NCBI GenBank assembly: GCA_043228905.1
Contig: JBHGNT010000021.1
Location: forward strand, 12,338,001-12,402,000
Source of the DNA: Azolla caroliniana
Lineage: Eukaryota; Polypodiophyta
Reading direction: 5' to 3'
DNA: 64,000 nucleotides
Below are positions 21,801 to 32,192 of this stretch, in pieces. Made by a program: the position numbers and the translations under genes. The notes under the pieces are model-generated. The model was not told where the DNA came from. It saw only the letters and a list, made by a program, of their open reading frames with translations, and did not search any database. Every line of letters begins with the position of its first letter. Positions within the stretch are counted from its first letter, which is position 1.

Positions 21801-22785
21801 CCGGTTGAAGAAGAGCCTTTACGGACTGAAGCAGGCTCCCCGGCAATGGTACCGGAAGTTCGACTCCTTCATGACCGACGAAGGGTACCTCAAAACGCAG
21901 TCCGACCACTGCGTGTTTGTGAAGAAGTTCGAAGGAGGAGACTTTCTAATACTCCTCCTGTACGTGGACGACATGTTGATCGTCGAACGGGACCAGGTCA
22001 AGATACGGATGCTGAAGAAGGCTCTTCACCGAACCTTCTCAATGAAGGACTTGGGTCCGGCGAGACAAATACTAGGGATGCACATCATCCGGGACCGGAG
22101 CAAGAAGCAGTTGTGGCTGTCACAGGAGAAGTACGTGACAAAGGTGCTTAAACGGTTCAACATGTCGGAAGCAAGACCGGTCGGATCGACCCTCCCTGCA
22201 AACTGCAAGCTGTCCAGCAAGCAAAGCCCCAAGACAAAGGCTGAGAAGGAGGACATGATGAAAGTGCCATATGCCTCTGCCGTCGGAAGCTTGATGTACG
22301 CAATGGTGTGTACAAGACCGGACATCGGATACGCAGTCGGAGTGGTGAGCCGGTACATGAGCAATCCCGGCAAAGAGCATTGGAACGCGGCCAAGTGGAT
22401 ACTCCGATACCTGAAGGGCACGGCAAACGTGTGCCTCCGATTCGGCTCCGGTAAGCCCGAACTCGACGGCTTCACCGATTCGGATATGTCGGCTGATGCA
22501 GATACCAGCCGGTCCACATCAGGGTATGTGATGACGTATGCAAGGGGAGCGGTTTCATGGCAGTCGAGGCTGCAGAAGACGGTTGCGTTGTCAACCACGG
22601 AGGCGGAGTACATGGCGGCTGTTGAAGCCGGCAAGGAAATAATATGGATGAAGGACTTCATTAGAGAGCTCGGTATCCGGCAGGAGGAGTACCGACTCTA
22701 CTGCGACAGTCAGAGTGCAATCCACCTTGCGAAGAACGCGGCCTATCACTCCCGGACGAAGCACATCCAGCGAAGATATCACTAG
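18865..22785 (+). CDS. Copia G gag-pol polyprotein, 1306 aa, C-terminally truncated by one stop
   Basis: The ATG at 18865 (MEGGGSGQPG) follows the primer site; the in-frame ATG at 18721 lies inside the LTR and is less likely. Domains in order: UBN2-type Gag (about 15-220), zinc knuckle CFHCGKPGHFRKNC (from residue 233), protease with VDSGAS (Asp 320), integrase with an HKRLCHMSEKG zinc segment, HTDVCQ, ADNGGEY and the catalytic Glu region of LNGLAERMNRT, then RT with QMDVKTAFLHG and LLYVDDMLIV, and RNase H with STTEAEYMAA. A TAG at 22783-22785 removes the last about 50 residues; the same frame continues to 22938 (ending HPMPK). Everything else is open, so the copy could still supply most functions. 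The TNT1/Hopscotch-like layout is typical of plants. Confidence 0.93.
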   Translation: MEGGGSGQPGMMVLNAQNYADWKIKMEDLLIVRDLYEPIDRSEIPKGVLESEWRLLNRKAVATIRQYVDVSVLQHVANDTNAYEMWRKLSGLYERKNALNRTSLMRKIVNLKYRDGESMVEHVSTFMGFVNQLAAIKFPLEDAMQAIILMCTLPESWENLVVTLSTSCTEDNLSLQTVKTSILNEEARRRDKEPASDSKALLTESERGRQWNRSPQRREKSGTRSQSRGRPTCFHCGKPGHFRKNCRHYRKDNGADDTDSKKSPERNGAYRGATDRRGPDRRGQDWKGTTALAASEEEIMLITEEGELNIAGDETTWVVDSGASFHLTPERRYFSSYTAGEHGCVRMGNEGTCRIAGIGDVWLTTPTGCKMLLKDVRHVPEVRLNLISAGRLDDEGYTGSIRNGVMKFSKGSLIVARARKDNTLYLMNARLCPEELNVAADTAGELWHKRLCHMSEKGMKRLAEDNLIPVKHVHLEKCTDCLAGKQNRASFHSRPPTRRSVPLELVHTDVCQVETKSHGGAQYFVTFIDDHSRKLWTAPLKTKDQVLCVFKELHARVERESGKKLKAIRADNGGEYRGQFAEYCRSKGIRLEFTVPKTPELNGLAERMNRTIMERVRSMLAHAELPKGFWAEAMSTATYVINRSPSVPLDGDTPQRVWTGREVSYRHLKVFGCLAYVHVAKDRRGKLDPKTRPCIFLGYGDDEFGYRVWDLVDKKIFRSRDIIFMENKTLADWESEKKMKSSKSTGEDQLYEEQSRPARDRLALEDPAEDGEETEPAEEDENDTGTGPDPEMDSDEEESEEPVTEAPERRYPLRERRAPRRFPEPEHVLLTDEGEPESFEEAKHDTQSRRWLSAMQDEMDSLHENHTYELVELPKGKRALRNKWVYKLKPGDAGNPPRYKARIVVKGFQQKKGVDFDEIFAPVVKMTSIRTVLSIAASMDLEVEQMDVKTAFLHGDLEEEIYMQQPEGFEKKGKEHLVCRLKKSLYGLKQAPRQWYRKFDSFMTDEGYLKTQSDHCVFVKKFEGGDFLILLLYVDDMLIVERDQVKIRMLKKALHRTFSMKDLGPARQILGMHIIRDRSKKQLWLSQEKYVTKVLKRFNMSEARPVGSTLPANCKLSSKQSPKTKAEKEDMMKVPYASAVGSLMYAMVCTRPDIGYAVGVVSRYMSNPGKEHWNAAKWILRYLKGTANVCLRFGSGKPELDGFTDSDMSADADTSRSTSGYVMTYARGAVSWQSRLQKTVALSTTEAEYMAAVEAGKEIIWMKDFIRELGIRQEEYRLYCDSQSAIHLAKNAAYHSRTKHIQRRYH

Positions 22786-22948
22786 ATCCGGGAAAGGATA
22801 GAAGACAAGGAGTTCGTGCTGACGAAGGTCCACACGGACGAGAACGGGTCGGATATGCTGACCAAGGTGCTCACACCCGACAAGCTGGAAGCATGCCGGA
22901 AGAGGATCGGATTGGAGAGACATCCCATGCCGAAGTGAAGGGGGAGTT

Positions 22949-23555
22949 TGTTGGGATTACGGTCCCTTTCGGATGGGATGGTCGGATGTTGGAGATGAAT
23001 GCCGACAAGCCTGGTTGCGGTTTCGGAACCGGATGATGAAGACCCCGGCTTCGGAGCCGGATGACGAATGTACCCGGAGAGAGATCCGGATGCGGGGACA
23101 TATCTGTGAATATGTTTGCCAAGGGCCCTTGAGGCTATAGTTGTAAATAGCCCCAAAGTCATATGTGTATAAATATGACTTAGGGCAAACAGTTTTAATG
23201 CTGCTGATCATTTTTCTGTTTTTCCACTCAAGAGGAGTGAAGAGAGAGCAGCCGCGAGAGAGATAGAGCGTGAGAGAAGAAGAGGTCGACGCCTCTGTGT
23301 ATTTCCGCCGCCTGTGGCGAGGACAGCGAGCTCAAGGTCGTCGCCTTGCAGCTCGCCATTGTATACTTCTCTGTGCATAGTTTTGGTTCGGAGTCGTGTA
23401 CTCCCGTGGTTTTTCCCGTACAGGGTTTTCCACGTTAAATCGTGTGTCCACTTATTTTCTTCTGCATTTCCCATTTCTCTGCAACAACGATTCGTGTGTT
23501 TCCTCGGTTGTGGCCGAGAGGTGAAGTTTGGAAAGTGTCGATTAATTTTCCATCA
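22949..23555 (+). repeat. 3' LTR of copia G
   Basis: A 607-bp LTR directly after the polypurine tract. It differs from the 5' copy at about five transitions (for example AGTCGTG against AGTCATG), giving under 1 percent divergence. Confidence 0.93.
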
Positions 23556-24060
23556 GAAGTGCGGCGGCGTGAGGTCTGCTAGACCTATCAGCAACCGGCG
23601 ACACTTGCCGGCTGATTGAACCACCAACGCGTATAACGACTCAATCAAGGAGCATACTCGGGAGAGATGAAAGAAGAGACTCTCTGAACACAGATAACAT
23701 GGATAACACAGACAACACAGATAGGCGGAAACAAGAAATTCTATTACAATAACAGAGGTAATTACAACGGTTGCAACCCTGTAGAGGATGATGATAGAGG
23801 AAGAGAGAGCTCGGTTCCCAGTCTGACAACGCCTCCTCCTTCCCTCCAAAAACGTAATCCCCTTCTTCTTTCCCCCTTCTCCTTTATAGGTCCCAAGGAG
23901 CCGTTACATCGAAATATGTTAACTTTATTCTCAATCCCTTTGGACAGAGATACGCATTGATTTCCTAATATCTAATACCTAGTAAGTTACATCAGCCGTC
24001 CTATTCCTAGTTATATACAATGTATCAAATCGTGCACACTCGTGCAAAGGCGGGTTCACG
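23556..24060 (-). other. Probable LTR-like insertion in B, right half
   Basis: This segment interrupts the linker of B. On the minus strand it has a CCTATAAAGGAG box near 23885-23893, like an LTR promoter, and no coding content. With 18151-18227 it would form one reverse-oriented LTR split by G. No terminal repeat or target duplication was found to prove this. Confidence 0.35.
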
Positions 24061-25400
24061 CCTTTAATTCTTCAATTCTTCTTAGGGCCGGTTTTCTTCA
24101 CGACAACGGCCGAGTCTCCAGTACTAATTGGCTCTTCATTTGGTTGGCCATCTCGGCCCAACCCCTCATTTGGCCCACTTAGCCGAAATGAGATTGGACT
24201 TTCTGTCAGAGCTCCGATATCCGCATCACGCAAAGGCATCTTAGCCTCACTAACCTCTTCTTCAGAATTTGAAATGGAATCATGAGGTATTGGAGGTGAA
24301 GGCAAGTACCACGAAGCAGACTCGTCGAATACGACATCTCGGCTTATGCAAACTTCCTTTGTTCAAGGGTTATCAAACTTATACCCCTTCTGCACGTCTG
24401 AATAGCTGACCAAGATACACTTCTCGGCTTTGGCATCCAGCTTCCTCCTATTCTCCTTCGGCACATGCACATACACAATGCTGCCAAAAATCCTCAAGTG
24501 TGCCAAGTTCGGCTTCATTCCGAAATACAACTCGTGTGGCGACACTCCTCCATTAGCAGAAGTCCGATTCTGCAAATAAACAATCGTCCTTACGGCTTCA
24601 GCCCAGTAAAACTTCTGCATATGCTTCTCTTCAAGCATTGCCCTGGCGGTTTCTTCAATCGTCCGATTTTTCCGCTCGGCTACGCCGTTCTGCTCCGGCG
24701 TATATCTACACAAGAATTCACGTCGAATTCCCTCCTTCTGTATATAAGTCGTGAACTGGTCGGAGAAGTACTCCTTCCCGCCATCAGACCGTAGGCTCTT
24801 GATCTTACACCCTATTTCCCTTTTCGCAAGGTTTTTCACCTTCAGGAACCACACGAAGACTTCGCTCTTTTTAGCAATCAAGCACGCCCAAGTATGCCGA
24901 ATGAAGTCATCGATGAAGGTTACGAAGTAACGACTTCCATAGAGACTCACATTTTGTGTCGGTCCCCACACATCCGAATGGATCAAATCCAACAAATTTC
25001 GACTACGATTACGCTCATTGGGGAATGGAAGTCGGTGATGCTTCCCGAGTTGGCAGGCTTCGCAAACTTGGCCATTACGGCCCCAAAATTTCGGCAAGCC
25101 AAAACCAATGTTCTTCGTTTGCATTTCACGAAGCCATGGGAAGTTAATGTGGCCGAACTATTTGTGCCACAGTTCGATGTCTGACTCGACCTTTTGTCCT
25201 TTCGCGAACAGCGTGGTTTCGGCTTGATTGGTGTCGAGGATAAACATCCTCCCTTCATGACACCCTTGTGCGATAACTTGGTCTTCCTCTTCGATGTAGC
25301 ACCCGAGGTGCGTGAATCGAACTTGCATCCCCTGGTTGACGATCTGACTGACTAACACCAAATTCTTGGTTATTGTTGGGATGAGCAACATGTTCATAAG
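24061..25400 (-). pseudogene. Copia B integrase and linker
   Basis: The main open piece 24363-25124 holds CEACQLGKHHRLPF (end of the zinc domain), HSDVWGPTQ, FVTFIDDF, SLRSDGGKEY and TPEQNGVAERKNRTI: the D-D-E core of a copia integrase. The H-H part lies at 25158-25250 in another frame. The C-terminal KCILVSYSDVQKGYKF segment is followed by a stop. The linker continues at 24072-24305. Confidence 0.85.
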
Positions 25401-26541
25401 TTTCCCTTTCTACTCGACGTGGCTGAGAGGAACTTCTCCGACATGTTCGATGGTATGCGGAGTATCGTCTCCCGTTTCGACCACTCCTTGCTTTTCCGGT
25501 TTCTCCAAATACAAGAACCATTCCTCATGACTCATCATATGATTTGACGCTTTGGAATCAACATACCACATCTCGCTCGATTTCGAGGTGTTCACGGCCA
25601 TCGAATTGGCCTAGTGCTTCATTACGAAGGCTGGGCCTGATCCATTTACGACTTGTTCAGAGCCTTCGACGTAGTGTGATTTCTGACACCTTCCTGCGTC
25701 TCTTCTTCTCTATTCGGGTTTGTCCAAATCGACTCTCTTCTTCCAACACTCACTCTCCCTGTGGCCTTTCTTGCCACAGTACCAGCATTCCGTTGCGGCC
25801 TTCTCTTGCCAGCTTTTGGTGCCGTTGTGACTCCCCCTGCTTCCGGAGGGTTCAGAATTGCTTCCGGCATTTCAATTATGCCACACGTTCTACTCTTTTT
25901 AGCCGCCTCCATTGCGTGCCGATCCGCGTTGTCTGCCACGACTACGGGGCCTATCTTCCTTCGTGTACAACATCTTGTTGTCGGTATGTGTACTCGTTGA
26001 CGCACCCGCGTGATTTTCCTCCACGAGAAACATCGATTGAAGCTCGAAGAACAAAGGCGTAATCTCCCTTGTGCAGACCACTGTCTAGAACGCTCCAAAC
26101 TTTGATGCTAACCCACCAAGACAAACCTGCACCATTTTGTCCTCCTCAACGTTCACCATGCAAATACTCTTGGGATTCGCCCATGCAACCTTTTGCGTCT
26201 TAGCATCCCGAATGTAGCTCAAAAGTTGGTTGCTCACACAGGACGCAAAGCAGTAAAGAACTCTGCTTGCCGCATGTTCCCAAGCCGAAAAATCTCTGTG
26301 TGTCGATTCGGGTGCTACATCATTAGCTCCTTCAACATAACTCCAGTAACCATGACCAAGCAAATACTGGTGTATCTTGTATGACCAAGATGCGTAGTTG
26401 CTCCTGTCAAGCTTCTCAGTCGATAGCGAGCTTCCCATTCCTCTATCCATATTGTTGTCTTATCCTTTCCGAAAAACAATAACTTAACTCTGTCTTTATC
26501 GCAAGCTTATCTATCAGTTGCAGAGGAGTCTCAACCCTCGT
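25401..26541 (-). pseudogene. Copia B gag, zinc knuckle and protease, broken
   Basis: Gag starts at 26450 (MDRGMGSSLSTEKLDRSNYASWSYKIHQYL), typical of the family, and runs to about 26085. A gap and frame changes follow. The protease site around 25560-25590 reads WYVDSKASNHM, with Lys where Gly is expected in the DSG motif. The region is not functional. Confidence 0.8.
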
Positions 26542-26553
26542 GCTCTGATACCA
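26542..26553 (-). other. Primer binding site of copia B
   Basis: On the minus strand TGGTATCAGAGC adjoins the 5' LTR exactly and is the initiator tRNA-Met type site. Confidence 0.85.
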
Positions 26554-26972
26554 TGTAAAAGAATACGTGTGCGGAAGCGTATGCGTAAGACACTGAGTAC
26601 ACGGTTCAGAATTACGACAGTTTGATAAAACACACAAATCACAGAGAAGGAGAGGGAGAGAGAGAGAGCAGAAAACGTAACTATATTCAAAATAATTCTT
26701 TGTATGTTCTCTGTACATACTTGGTGCTCAGTGAGCACCTTTTATACAAGCCCTAACTATCGGGCTAACACAAGTACTTACAATACCTGACTGCTCATAA
26801 ATGAGCATCCTACACTTACCCCCAAAATTATTCCTTACGAGGAATAGAATTCTAACGGCCTCTCAGTTTACATACCGTTATGACCATTTTTTGTGTACGG
26901 TTTTACGCACCCAGTCTACGCACTGGGTTACGCACCCGTTTACGCTCCAAATTTTGAGCTTGTTTCTCAACA
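26554..26972 (-). repeat. 5' LTR of copia B
   Basis: A 419-bp partner of 3887-4287, followed by the target-site copy TCGAG (26973-26977). It has only a short GA run where the other LTR has 56 bp. Confidence 0.87.
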
Positions 26973-26977
26973 TCGAG

Positions 26978-27669
26978 TATACATACATGGATCGAAGTCG
27001 AAGTATCCAAGTTGTCTGATGTAGGAGTCAAACTTTTGGTACCACATCCTCGACACTTGTTTTAAGCCATAAAGGTTTTTTTTCAATCGACATACGAGGT
27101 GAGCTTCCTCCCCCGTCACCGTGAAGCCTGCCAGTTGAGACATGTAAATGTCTTCTTCCAGATCTCTATGTAGGAATGTCATCCATATGTCCATCTACTC
27201 GAGCTCTCGGTCTTCTATCACCACGACCCCTAGTAGGAGCCAAAGGGTGATAATCTTAACTACTGGTGAGAATATCTCATCGTAGTCGACCCCATGTTCC
27301 TGTTTGAATCCCTTCACGACGAACCGAGCTTTGTATTTGGGTTTCTCACAGTCAAATACATATTTGTATCTGAAGACCATTTGTAGGGTAGCGACTTCCT
27401 TCTGGTTGGTAGTTCGATCAGCTCCCTTGTATTGTTTTGATGGATTGAGTCCATCTCGAATCTCAGGACTTGTAGCCATGTATCGTCTTCTGGTGCGGCT
27501 ATAGCATTTTCATATGTGCTTGATTTGCCTGCGTTCATGTAGTTGATGTAGTTGAGGCATGATTGGTAGAACCCTGTTGGCCTTCGAACTCGTCCAGATC
27601 TCCTGGTTGCCATATTGGTCTGTTCGGATCCTTCGATTGGCTCTGTTAGCCGATTGACATGTGTTGAAC
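26978..27669 (-). pseudogene. Copia A reverse transcriptase, N-terminal part
   Basis: Pieces at 27314-27718 ([25 protein letters not shown]), 27195-27479 ([27 protein letters not shown]) and 26967-27194 (HLVCRLKKNLYGLKQVSRMWYQKFD) form the start of a copia RT with frame changes between them. It continues across element B at 3886. Confidence 0.85.
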
Positions 27670-28019
27670 CTGTCAAGATTCGAACTCTTGACACGACCAT
27701 GTTATAATATAGTATCATGGGTTAACCAATATATCTAGTACACAATTATGTATGTAATTGGTCCTTATTGTTTTGCTAGCATCATGTGCATAGTTGCTCC
27801 CTTGTAGTATTTACACTTGGCACATGCATGCATACCTACATGCTCTATTGTAGATTCACATGTGTGCAACAAGTATGCATGCCATGTAGTATAAATAGAG
27901 GAATTCACCTTGAAGGAATTCAAGGTGAACAACACCAGTTATGGAATCTTTCCGTTAATACTAGTCATCCATTTGTCTATCTTCTTCTTATCTCTTGAGC
28001 TTATGATCTATCCGTGACA
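27670..28019 (+). repeat. Solo LTR inserted in the linker of copia A
   Basis: A 350-bp TG...CA unit starting TGTCAAGATTCG and ending ATCCGTGACA, flanked by GAACC (27665-27669) and GTACC (28020-28024), a 5-bp duplication with one mismatch. A TATA box AGTATAAATAGAGG lies near 27888, which suggests plus orientation. It has no coding content. No second copy is in the window. Confidence 0.6.
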
Positions 28020-28024
28020 GTACC

Positions 28025-28410
28025 ACTTAAGTCAAGAGTCTTGTTGGATGACTCGTCCTAGTAGTAGGATTTCGACAATGTCACGTCATCCCCCCCTTCT
28101 TCAGGATTGATTGACTTGGCAACTTTTGCCTTTGACATATTGTCTTTGTTGGCTCTTGTCAATCTCGTCGTCGAACTATTTTCGACTAGTGGACCTCTTG
28201 CCGATTAGGAGTCGACTAGGGTGGTGTTGGCTCGGTCGAGTTCGACTTTTTGTCGTATCTATGATTCGGCCGAGTGGGTTGGTCTTTCTACGACTTCTCT
28301 ATCGATTTCGAAAGAGACCTTTTTGCCCAATATTTTCTATTGGTTCCTCTTAGAGAGAATAGAGTCTTCATTGAAGACTACATCACTACTCCGTATCAAT
28401 TTCCGGTTCT
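28025..28410 (-). pseudogene. Copia A integrase end and linker
   Basis: On the minus strand the integrase frame from 29124 continues after the solo LTR with RKLIRSSDVVFNEDSIL, the typical end of a copia integrase. A serine-rich and charged linker, broken by stops, follows down to 28025. Confidence 0.75.
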
Positions 28411-29118
28411 TGTTAGGAAACAGGTCCCTCCGGATGGGAAGTGAGAAGAACAGTGTTGATGAGCAACTCGGCCAAGGCCGAATCCGGATGACGAGTACCC
28501 AACAATGGAAGACCCGATGAGAACCGGATGACGAGTACCCGGCAACGGAAGACCCGGTGAGAACCGGATGACGAGACCCGGCAAAAGAAGACCCGGTGAG
28601 AATCGGATGTTGCAGGCCCGATGAGAACCTCTCATCGGATGGAAGGGACATATATGTAAATATGTTCCAGAGAGCCCTCTGGGGCTATATTTGTAAATAG
28701 CCCGAAAGTCATATTAGTATAAATATGACCTAGGGCAAACTTAATAGTGTATGATGTAGAGTTGGTTATGTTATTATCGTTGTGGCGATAATTCAGAGCG
28801 TAACTGTGTACAGAGAAGAGAGAGAGAGAGAGAGAGAGGAAGAGGTTGTTGCCGCTGTTGTAACCGCCTGGTGGCGAAGTGAGGGAGCAAGAGGTCATCG
28901 CCTCTGTGCCCCATTGTTGTAATCTTGATATAGTGATATTTTGCAGTCTGAGGGTTGCCGTGGTTTTTCCCAGATTTGGGTTTTCCACGTTAACATCCAG
29001 TGCACTCTCTTCTTTACTGTTTCGTGTGTAGATACATCTCACCACATCCCTATTTTATGTGCTTGATCCGACGTCTCGGTTGTAGCCGAGCATAGCTTAG
29101 GAAACCGTATTCCTTTCA
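28411..29118 (+). repeat. Solo LTR of a G-related copia family inserted in copia A
   Basis: A 708-bp TG...CA unit flanked by a perfect GTTCT duplication (28406-28410 and 29119-29123). Removing it restores the A frame exactly: LWDLEN joins RKLIRSS. Its promoter region (TAGTATAAATATGACC, then GGGCAAAC) matches the LTRs of copia G, but the rest differs. A minisatellite lies near its start. Confidence 0.88.
28480..28632. repeat. Minisatellite in the solo LTR
   Basis: Imperfect copies of a unit containing GAACCGGATGACGAG and GGAAGACCCGGTGA repeat three to four times. Copia G LTRs carry only a single related CCGGATGA stretch. Confidence 0.75.
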
Positions 29119-29123
29119 GTTCT

Positions 29124-29990
29124 CTAGGTCCCATAGTCGATAGCCAATGTCCGCATCGGTTCCATAACCGAGAAATATGCATTTTATCTCATAGGATGCC
29201 AATTTGGTCCTTTTCTCCCTGGGCATGAATGCGTAGGCTTCGCATCCAAATATACATAGCCTATCGTAGGTCGGTTTTTTGCCTGACCATAGTGCATGTG
29301 GCACTTCAAGCCTAATTGCGTTTGACGACGACAGGTTGATTAGATATATTGTAGTCTACAATGCTTTGGCTCAAAACTCCAGCTTTTTGGAGCATTGCCG
29401 TCACCCTTTCCTGGATCGTTCAGTTGATCCGTTTAGCCACTCCATTTTGCAAGGGTGTGTTATGGAACGGTCTTTTGGTGCCGGATCCCTTAGTCGGATA
29501 GTTACTGTTTGAAGGCTCGGGAGCTGTACTCACCTCCGTTGTCGGATCAGAGTGTCTTCACTCTATATCCCAACCGGTTCTCCACTTGAGCTATCCACCG
29601 AGTGAAGACCTTGAGCGCTTCGTCTTTTGACCTAATTGAGTAGGCCCAGACTTTTCGTGTACAGTCATCAACAAAAGTGATGAAGTACCGGGAGCCACAT
29701 AGTGATCTTTCGGGCATAGGCCGGCATATATCTGTGTGCACGAGCTCTAAGGGTTGTCGTACCATCTCATAGTAGAAAGAGTATGGACTTTAGGTCTGTT
29801 TCCCGTAGAGACAATGCTCACAGAAGTCCTTCTTTGCTTGGAGTTTCGGAATGTAGCCAACCGCCATCAGCTGATCGAGTCCAGCTTGAGACATATGGCC
29901 AAGTTAGCCATACCATAAGTTTGGGTCGGTCTTTTCGGCTACGTTTACGGCCCCTTCTGGATTGATCGCCATCATTGGGTACAAGTTGTT
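29124..29990 (-). pseudogene. Copia A integrase
   Basis: Open pieces 29547-29765 (ELVHTDICRPMPERSLCGSRYFITFVDD) and 29116-29304 (MPHALWSGKKPTYDRLCIFGCEAYAFMP) hold parts of the integrase core and its C-terminus. The central D and E regions near 29400-29540 are readable only with frame changes. Confidence 0.8.
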
Positions 29991-31340
29991 GTACTATGCT
30001 TGCTTCTGATTCTTAGATTTCCTTAGCTGATCATCCATGCCAACTCATTGGGAGTCGTTTTGCACTCGTCTTCGGCTAACATGCTGATGGAGACTAGAGT
30101 CCTTTTTAGTGCGGGCATGTGCCGAACTTGGTGTAGGGTGATCATGTTGCCATTTGACAATCAGATTAGTACTTCACCAAATCCTGCAATTCTACACTCC
30201 TGCCCATTGCCTAGTCGGACTGCGCCATTGGCTTCGGCTGAATAGTTTGAAAACCATTTGATATTTGGGTTCACATGGAATGTGGCACCGGAATCTAGCA
30301 ACCACGTAAGTGCATCTTGCGCACTATAGAGGACTTCTCCAATCATCGAATCCTCTAAGGAGAGAATTTCTCCGGATTGGGTGTCGGCAACATTTACTTG
30401 GTTGCCGACTGGAGAGTGGTTTGAGCCGGATCGTCCTCGATTCCGCTCGGATCGCTGACCACTCTCTTTCCTCTTGATCGACCAACAGTCAGAAACATTA
30501 TGATGGGCTTTTCTGCAATGGGTGCAGAATTCGCCTGATCAACTCGTTTTAGACTTCGACTGTTGTTGGTTCCCCCTCGTTCTTGACCGATTGGTATTCC
30601 GACCGGTCGGCTTGTTCTCTTGATCAATTGAATCAGTTGATTGACTTGGTCGAGTGGTGGGCTTCTGCCGACTCGTCGATGGTGAGTTCCATCGATTTTC
30701 GCCGAATGTCCTCTGTCAGGACTGGCCCACCGTTTCCTCTAGATTTAGATTTGGTCAGCTATTGGCAAATGTTGTGTAGAATACCTCTTAACTCACCAGC
30801 AAGCTCAATAGGAGGGCATGGGCTTTCACTTCTTCTTCGAAGTTGATCCCTTGTGAGGAGAGTTCAAACAACACGCGACTGAAGGTGTTGATGTGGGAGG
30901 TTGCTGGATCAGTCTCTCTCATCTTCATGTTGAATAGTTATTTGATCAATATCAGTTTTGATGATAAGGACTTCTTCTTGTATATAGCTTGTAGCTAGTG
31001 AGAAGTTTGTCGCCTCTTTTGTCATGCTGAAATAGATGTTTTTAGCTAGGTGCATTCGAATGGTGGAGCGAGCAATTTCGTATATTGATCTCCACTCTTC
31101 GGTTGTCATTGAGGCAGGTTTTTCACTATGTCGAACTATGTCGAATGGCTTCGACTTGTCTTCGAATGATCAACATGTCTTGCATCATCTCCTTCCACAC
31201 GAACTTTCAGATTTCAACTCACGTTCCAGATGTTGTAGTCATGTTCTTTGAATTCTATTCACTAACTTGGTCTTTTCTTTCAGCTGTAGGGTTTCCTCTT
31301 CTTGACTTTTCTGCTATTCGTCACCACTGAACAATAGGTC
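29991..31340 (-). pseudogene. Copia A gag, zinc knuckle and protease
   Basis: On the minus strand 30909-31109 resembles a UBN2 Gag (IARSTIRMHLAKNIYFSM). A zinc knuckle with C-X2-C and H...C spacing (CTHCRKAHHNVSDC) lies near 30480-30530. The protease LLDSGATFHVN is in the open piece 30161-30346. Frame changes separate them. Confidence 0.75.
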
Positions 31341-31352
31341 GCTCGGATACCA
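31341..31352 (-). other. Primer binding site of copia A
   Basis: On the minus strand TGGTATCCGAGC, two bases after the LTR, resembles the initiator tRNA-Met site TGGTATCAGAGC with one mismatch. Confidence 0.7.
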
Positions 31353-31354
31353 GT

Positions 31355-31533
31355 TGTTAACAGATATGCGCGGAAGAATGGGTGAGTACCTGATTGTTTA
31401 TGAACAACAAACTACACATATATGCAACACAAGAAGAAAATTGTAAATCGACAAACGTTAGGGCTTTAATGGAGGTTCACGTTATTCTATAACTCTCTCT
31501 CTATGAGACTTAGGAAGAATACAAAAGGTGTTT
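31355..31533 (-). repeat. Truncated 5' LTR of copia A
   Basis: Matches the first about 180 bp of 2406-2683 and then stops matching at GGTGTTT. The outer about 100 bp are lost, and so is the right target-site copy. Confidence 0.8.
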
Positions 31534-31646
31534 TCGGATATATCTTACTAGGACCAAATGGTCAGAACAAGGAGTGCATAAGGATAGGCACACGACGGTT
31601 AGAGAGTAGTTAAGCTAAACAAGAGAAAGTAGGCAACATACACTAA

Positions 31647-31679
<33 letters not shown>

Positions 31680-31875
31680 TATGTTTTTATTAAAAAGAGG
31701 GTGGTGGTCTTACACAAACTAGTTTTGATCCATGATGGAGCTCTTCAGTGCAAAGACCATTACAACAAGAGAATGTGATTAATAAAGGGGTGGGGAGGAA
31801 GAGGGAGTGAGAGAAAAGGAGTGGGGAGGATTTGATTTGTGTAGTAGATGAGATAGAATAGGATGTGGTGATGAG

Positions 31876-31878
<3 letters not shown>

Positions 31879-31930
<52 letters not shown>
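31879..31930. repeat. (TG)n microsatellite
   Basis: About 50 bp of uninterrupted TG dinucleotides, preceded by ATATATATG. Confidence 0.95.
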
Positions 31931-31934
<4 letters not shown>

Positions 31935-32033
31935 TGATAGGGAGTGAGAGAGGGAGAATGAGTGTAATGATGATGATGAGGGGGGAGTTCTTAATGTCAT
32001 GAAAAAGGGGTTTTTGGATGGCGGTATAATATT

Positions 32034-32192
32034 AAGTGGGGGATGTGGGTGGATTTTTTGAAGCTTAGTCTTAAGTGGGGGATTTGGGTGGATTGATTGA
32101 AAATTTAGTTTGTAGTGGGGGATATGGGTGGATTGTTTGAAAACTTAGTTTTAAGTGGGGGATTTGGGTGGATTTTTTGAAAACTTAGTCTT
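32034..32192. repeat. Tandem repeat, about 40-bp unit, four copies
   Basis: Units begin AAGTGGGGGATTTGGGTGG and continue TTTTTTGAAAACTTAGTCTT with a few changes per copy. Four adjacent copies, no coding content. Confidence 0.85.

Larger units (their letters stand above)
18228..23555 (+). mobile_element. Copia element G, nearly intact
   Basis: A 5.3-kb copia element with two 607-bp LTRs (18228-18834 and 22949-23555), a perfect 5-bp target duplication GAAGT (18223-18227 and 23556-23560), an initiator tRNA-Met primer site and a GTGAAGGGGGAGTT polypurine tract. By eye the LTRs differ at five positions, all transitions. A single 1306-codon ORF covers gag to RNase H, closed by one premature TAG near the end. 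It is the best preserved autonomous-type element in the window. Confidence 0.95.
3887..26972 (-). mobile_element. Copia element B, host of gypsy C and copia G
   Basis: LTRs lie at 3887-4287 (3') and 26554-26972 (5'). The flanking target site is CCGAG on the left (3882-3886) and TCGAG on the right (26973-26977), a 5-bp duplication with one mismatch, and the interrupted reading frame of A resumes across it. The primer site next to the 5' LTR is TGGTATCAGAGC, matching initiator tRNA-Met. Gag, protease, integrase, RT and RNase H are in copia order on the minus strand but all carry stops or shifts. C is inserted in the RT/RNase H region. G is inserted in the linker between integrase and RT. Confidence 0.85.
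2406..31533 (-). mobile_element. Copia element A, full order retained but split by later insertions
   Basis: The 3' LTR is at 2406-2683 and the truncated 5' LTR at 31355-31533; both begin (plus-strand view) TGTTAACAGATATG. Read on the minus strand the order is primer site, gag/zinc finger, protease, integrase, linker, RT, RNase H, as in copia. B interrupts the RT between 26973 and 3886, and two solo LTRs interrupt the linker and integrase. Across the B junction the minus-strand frame resumes cleanly into a QLADVSRIYLILYVDDMLIV segment carrying the YVDD catalytic site. The element is dead. Confidence 0.8.

Noticed and set aside
21114-22661. Several 100-210 codon minus-strand frames over copia G
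   Set aside because: They are complements of the GC-rich pol ORF with no protein family signal.
18151-24060. A solo LTR holding copia G, with exact ends
   Set aside because: The frame of B is interrupted beyond G, but no terminal repeat pair or target duplication could be fixed, so only a tentative note was kept.
32034-32192. Regular repeats considered as a CRISPR-like array
   Set aside because: The 40-bp units are directly adjacent without unique spacers, and the window is eukaryotic; it is a plain tandem repeat.
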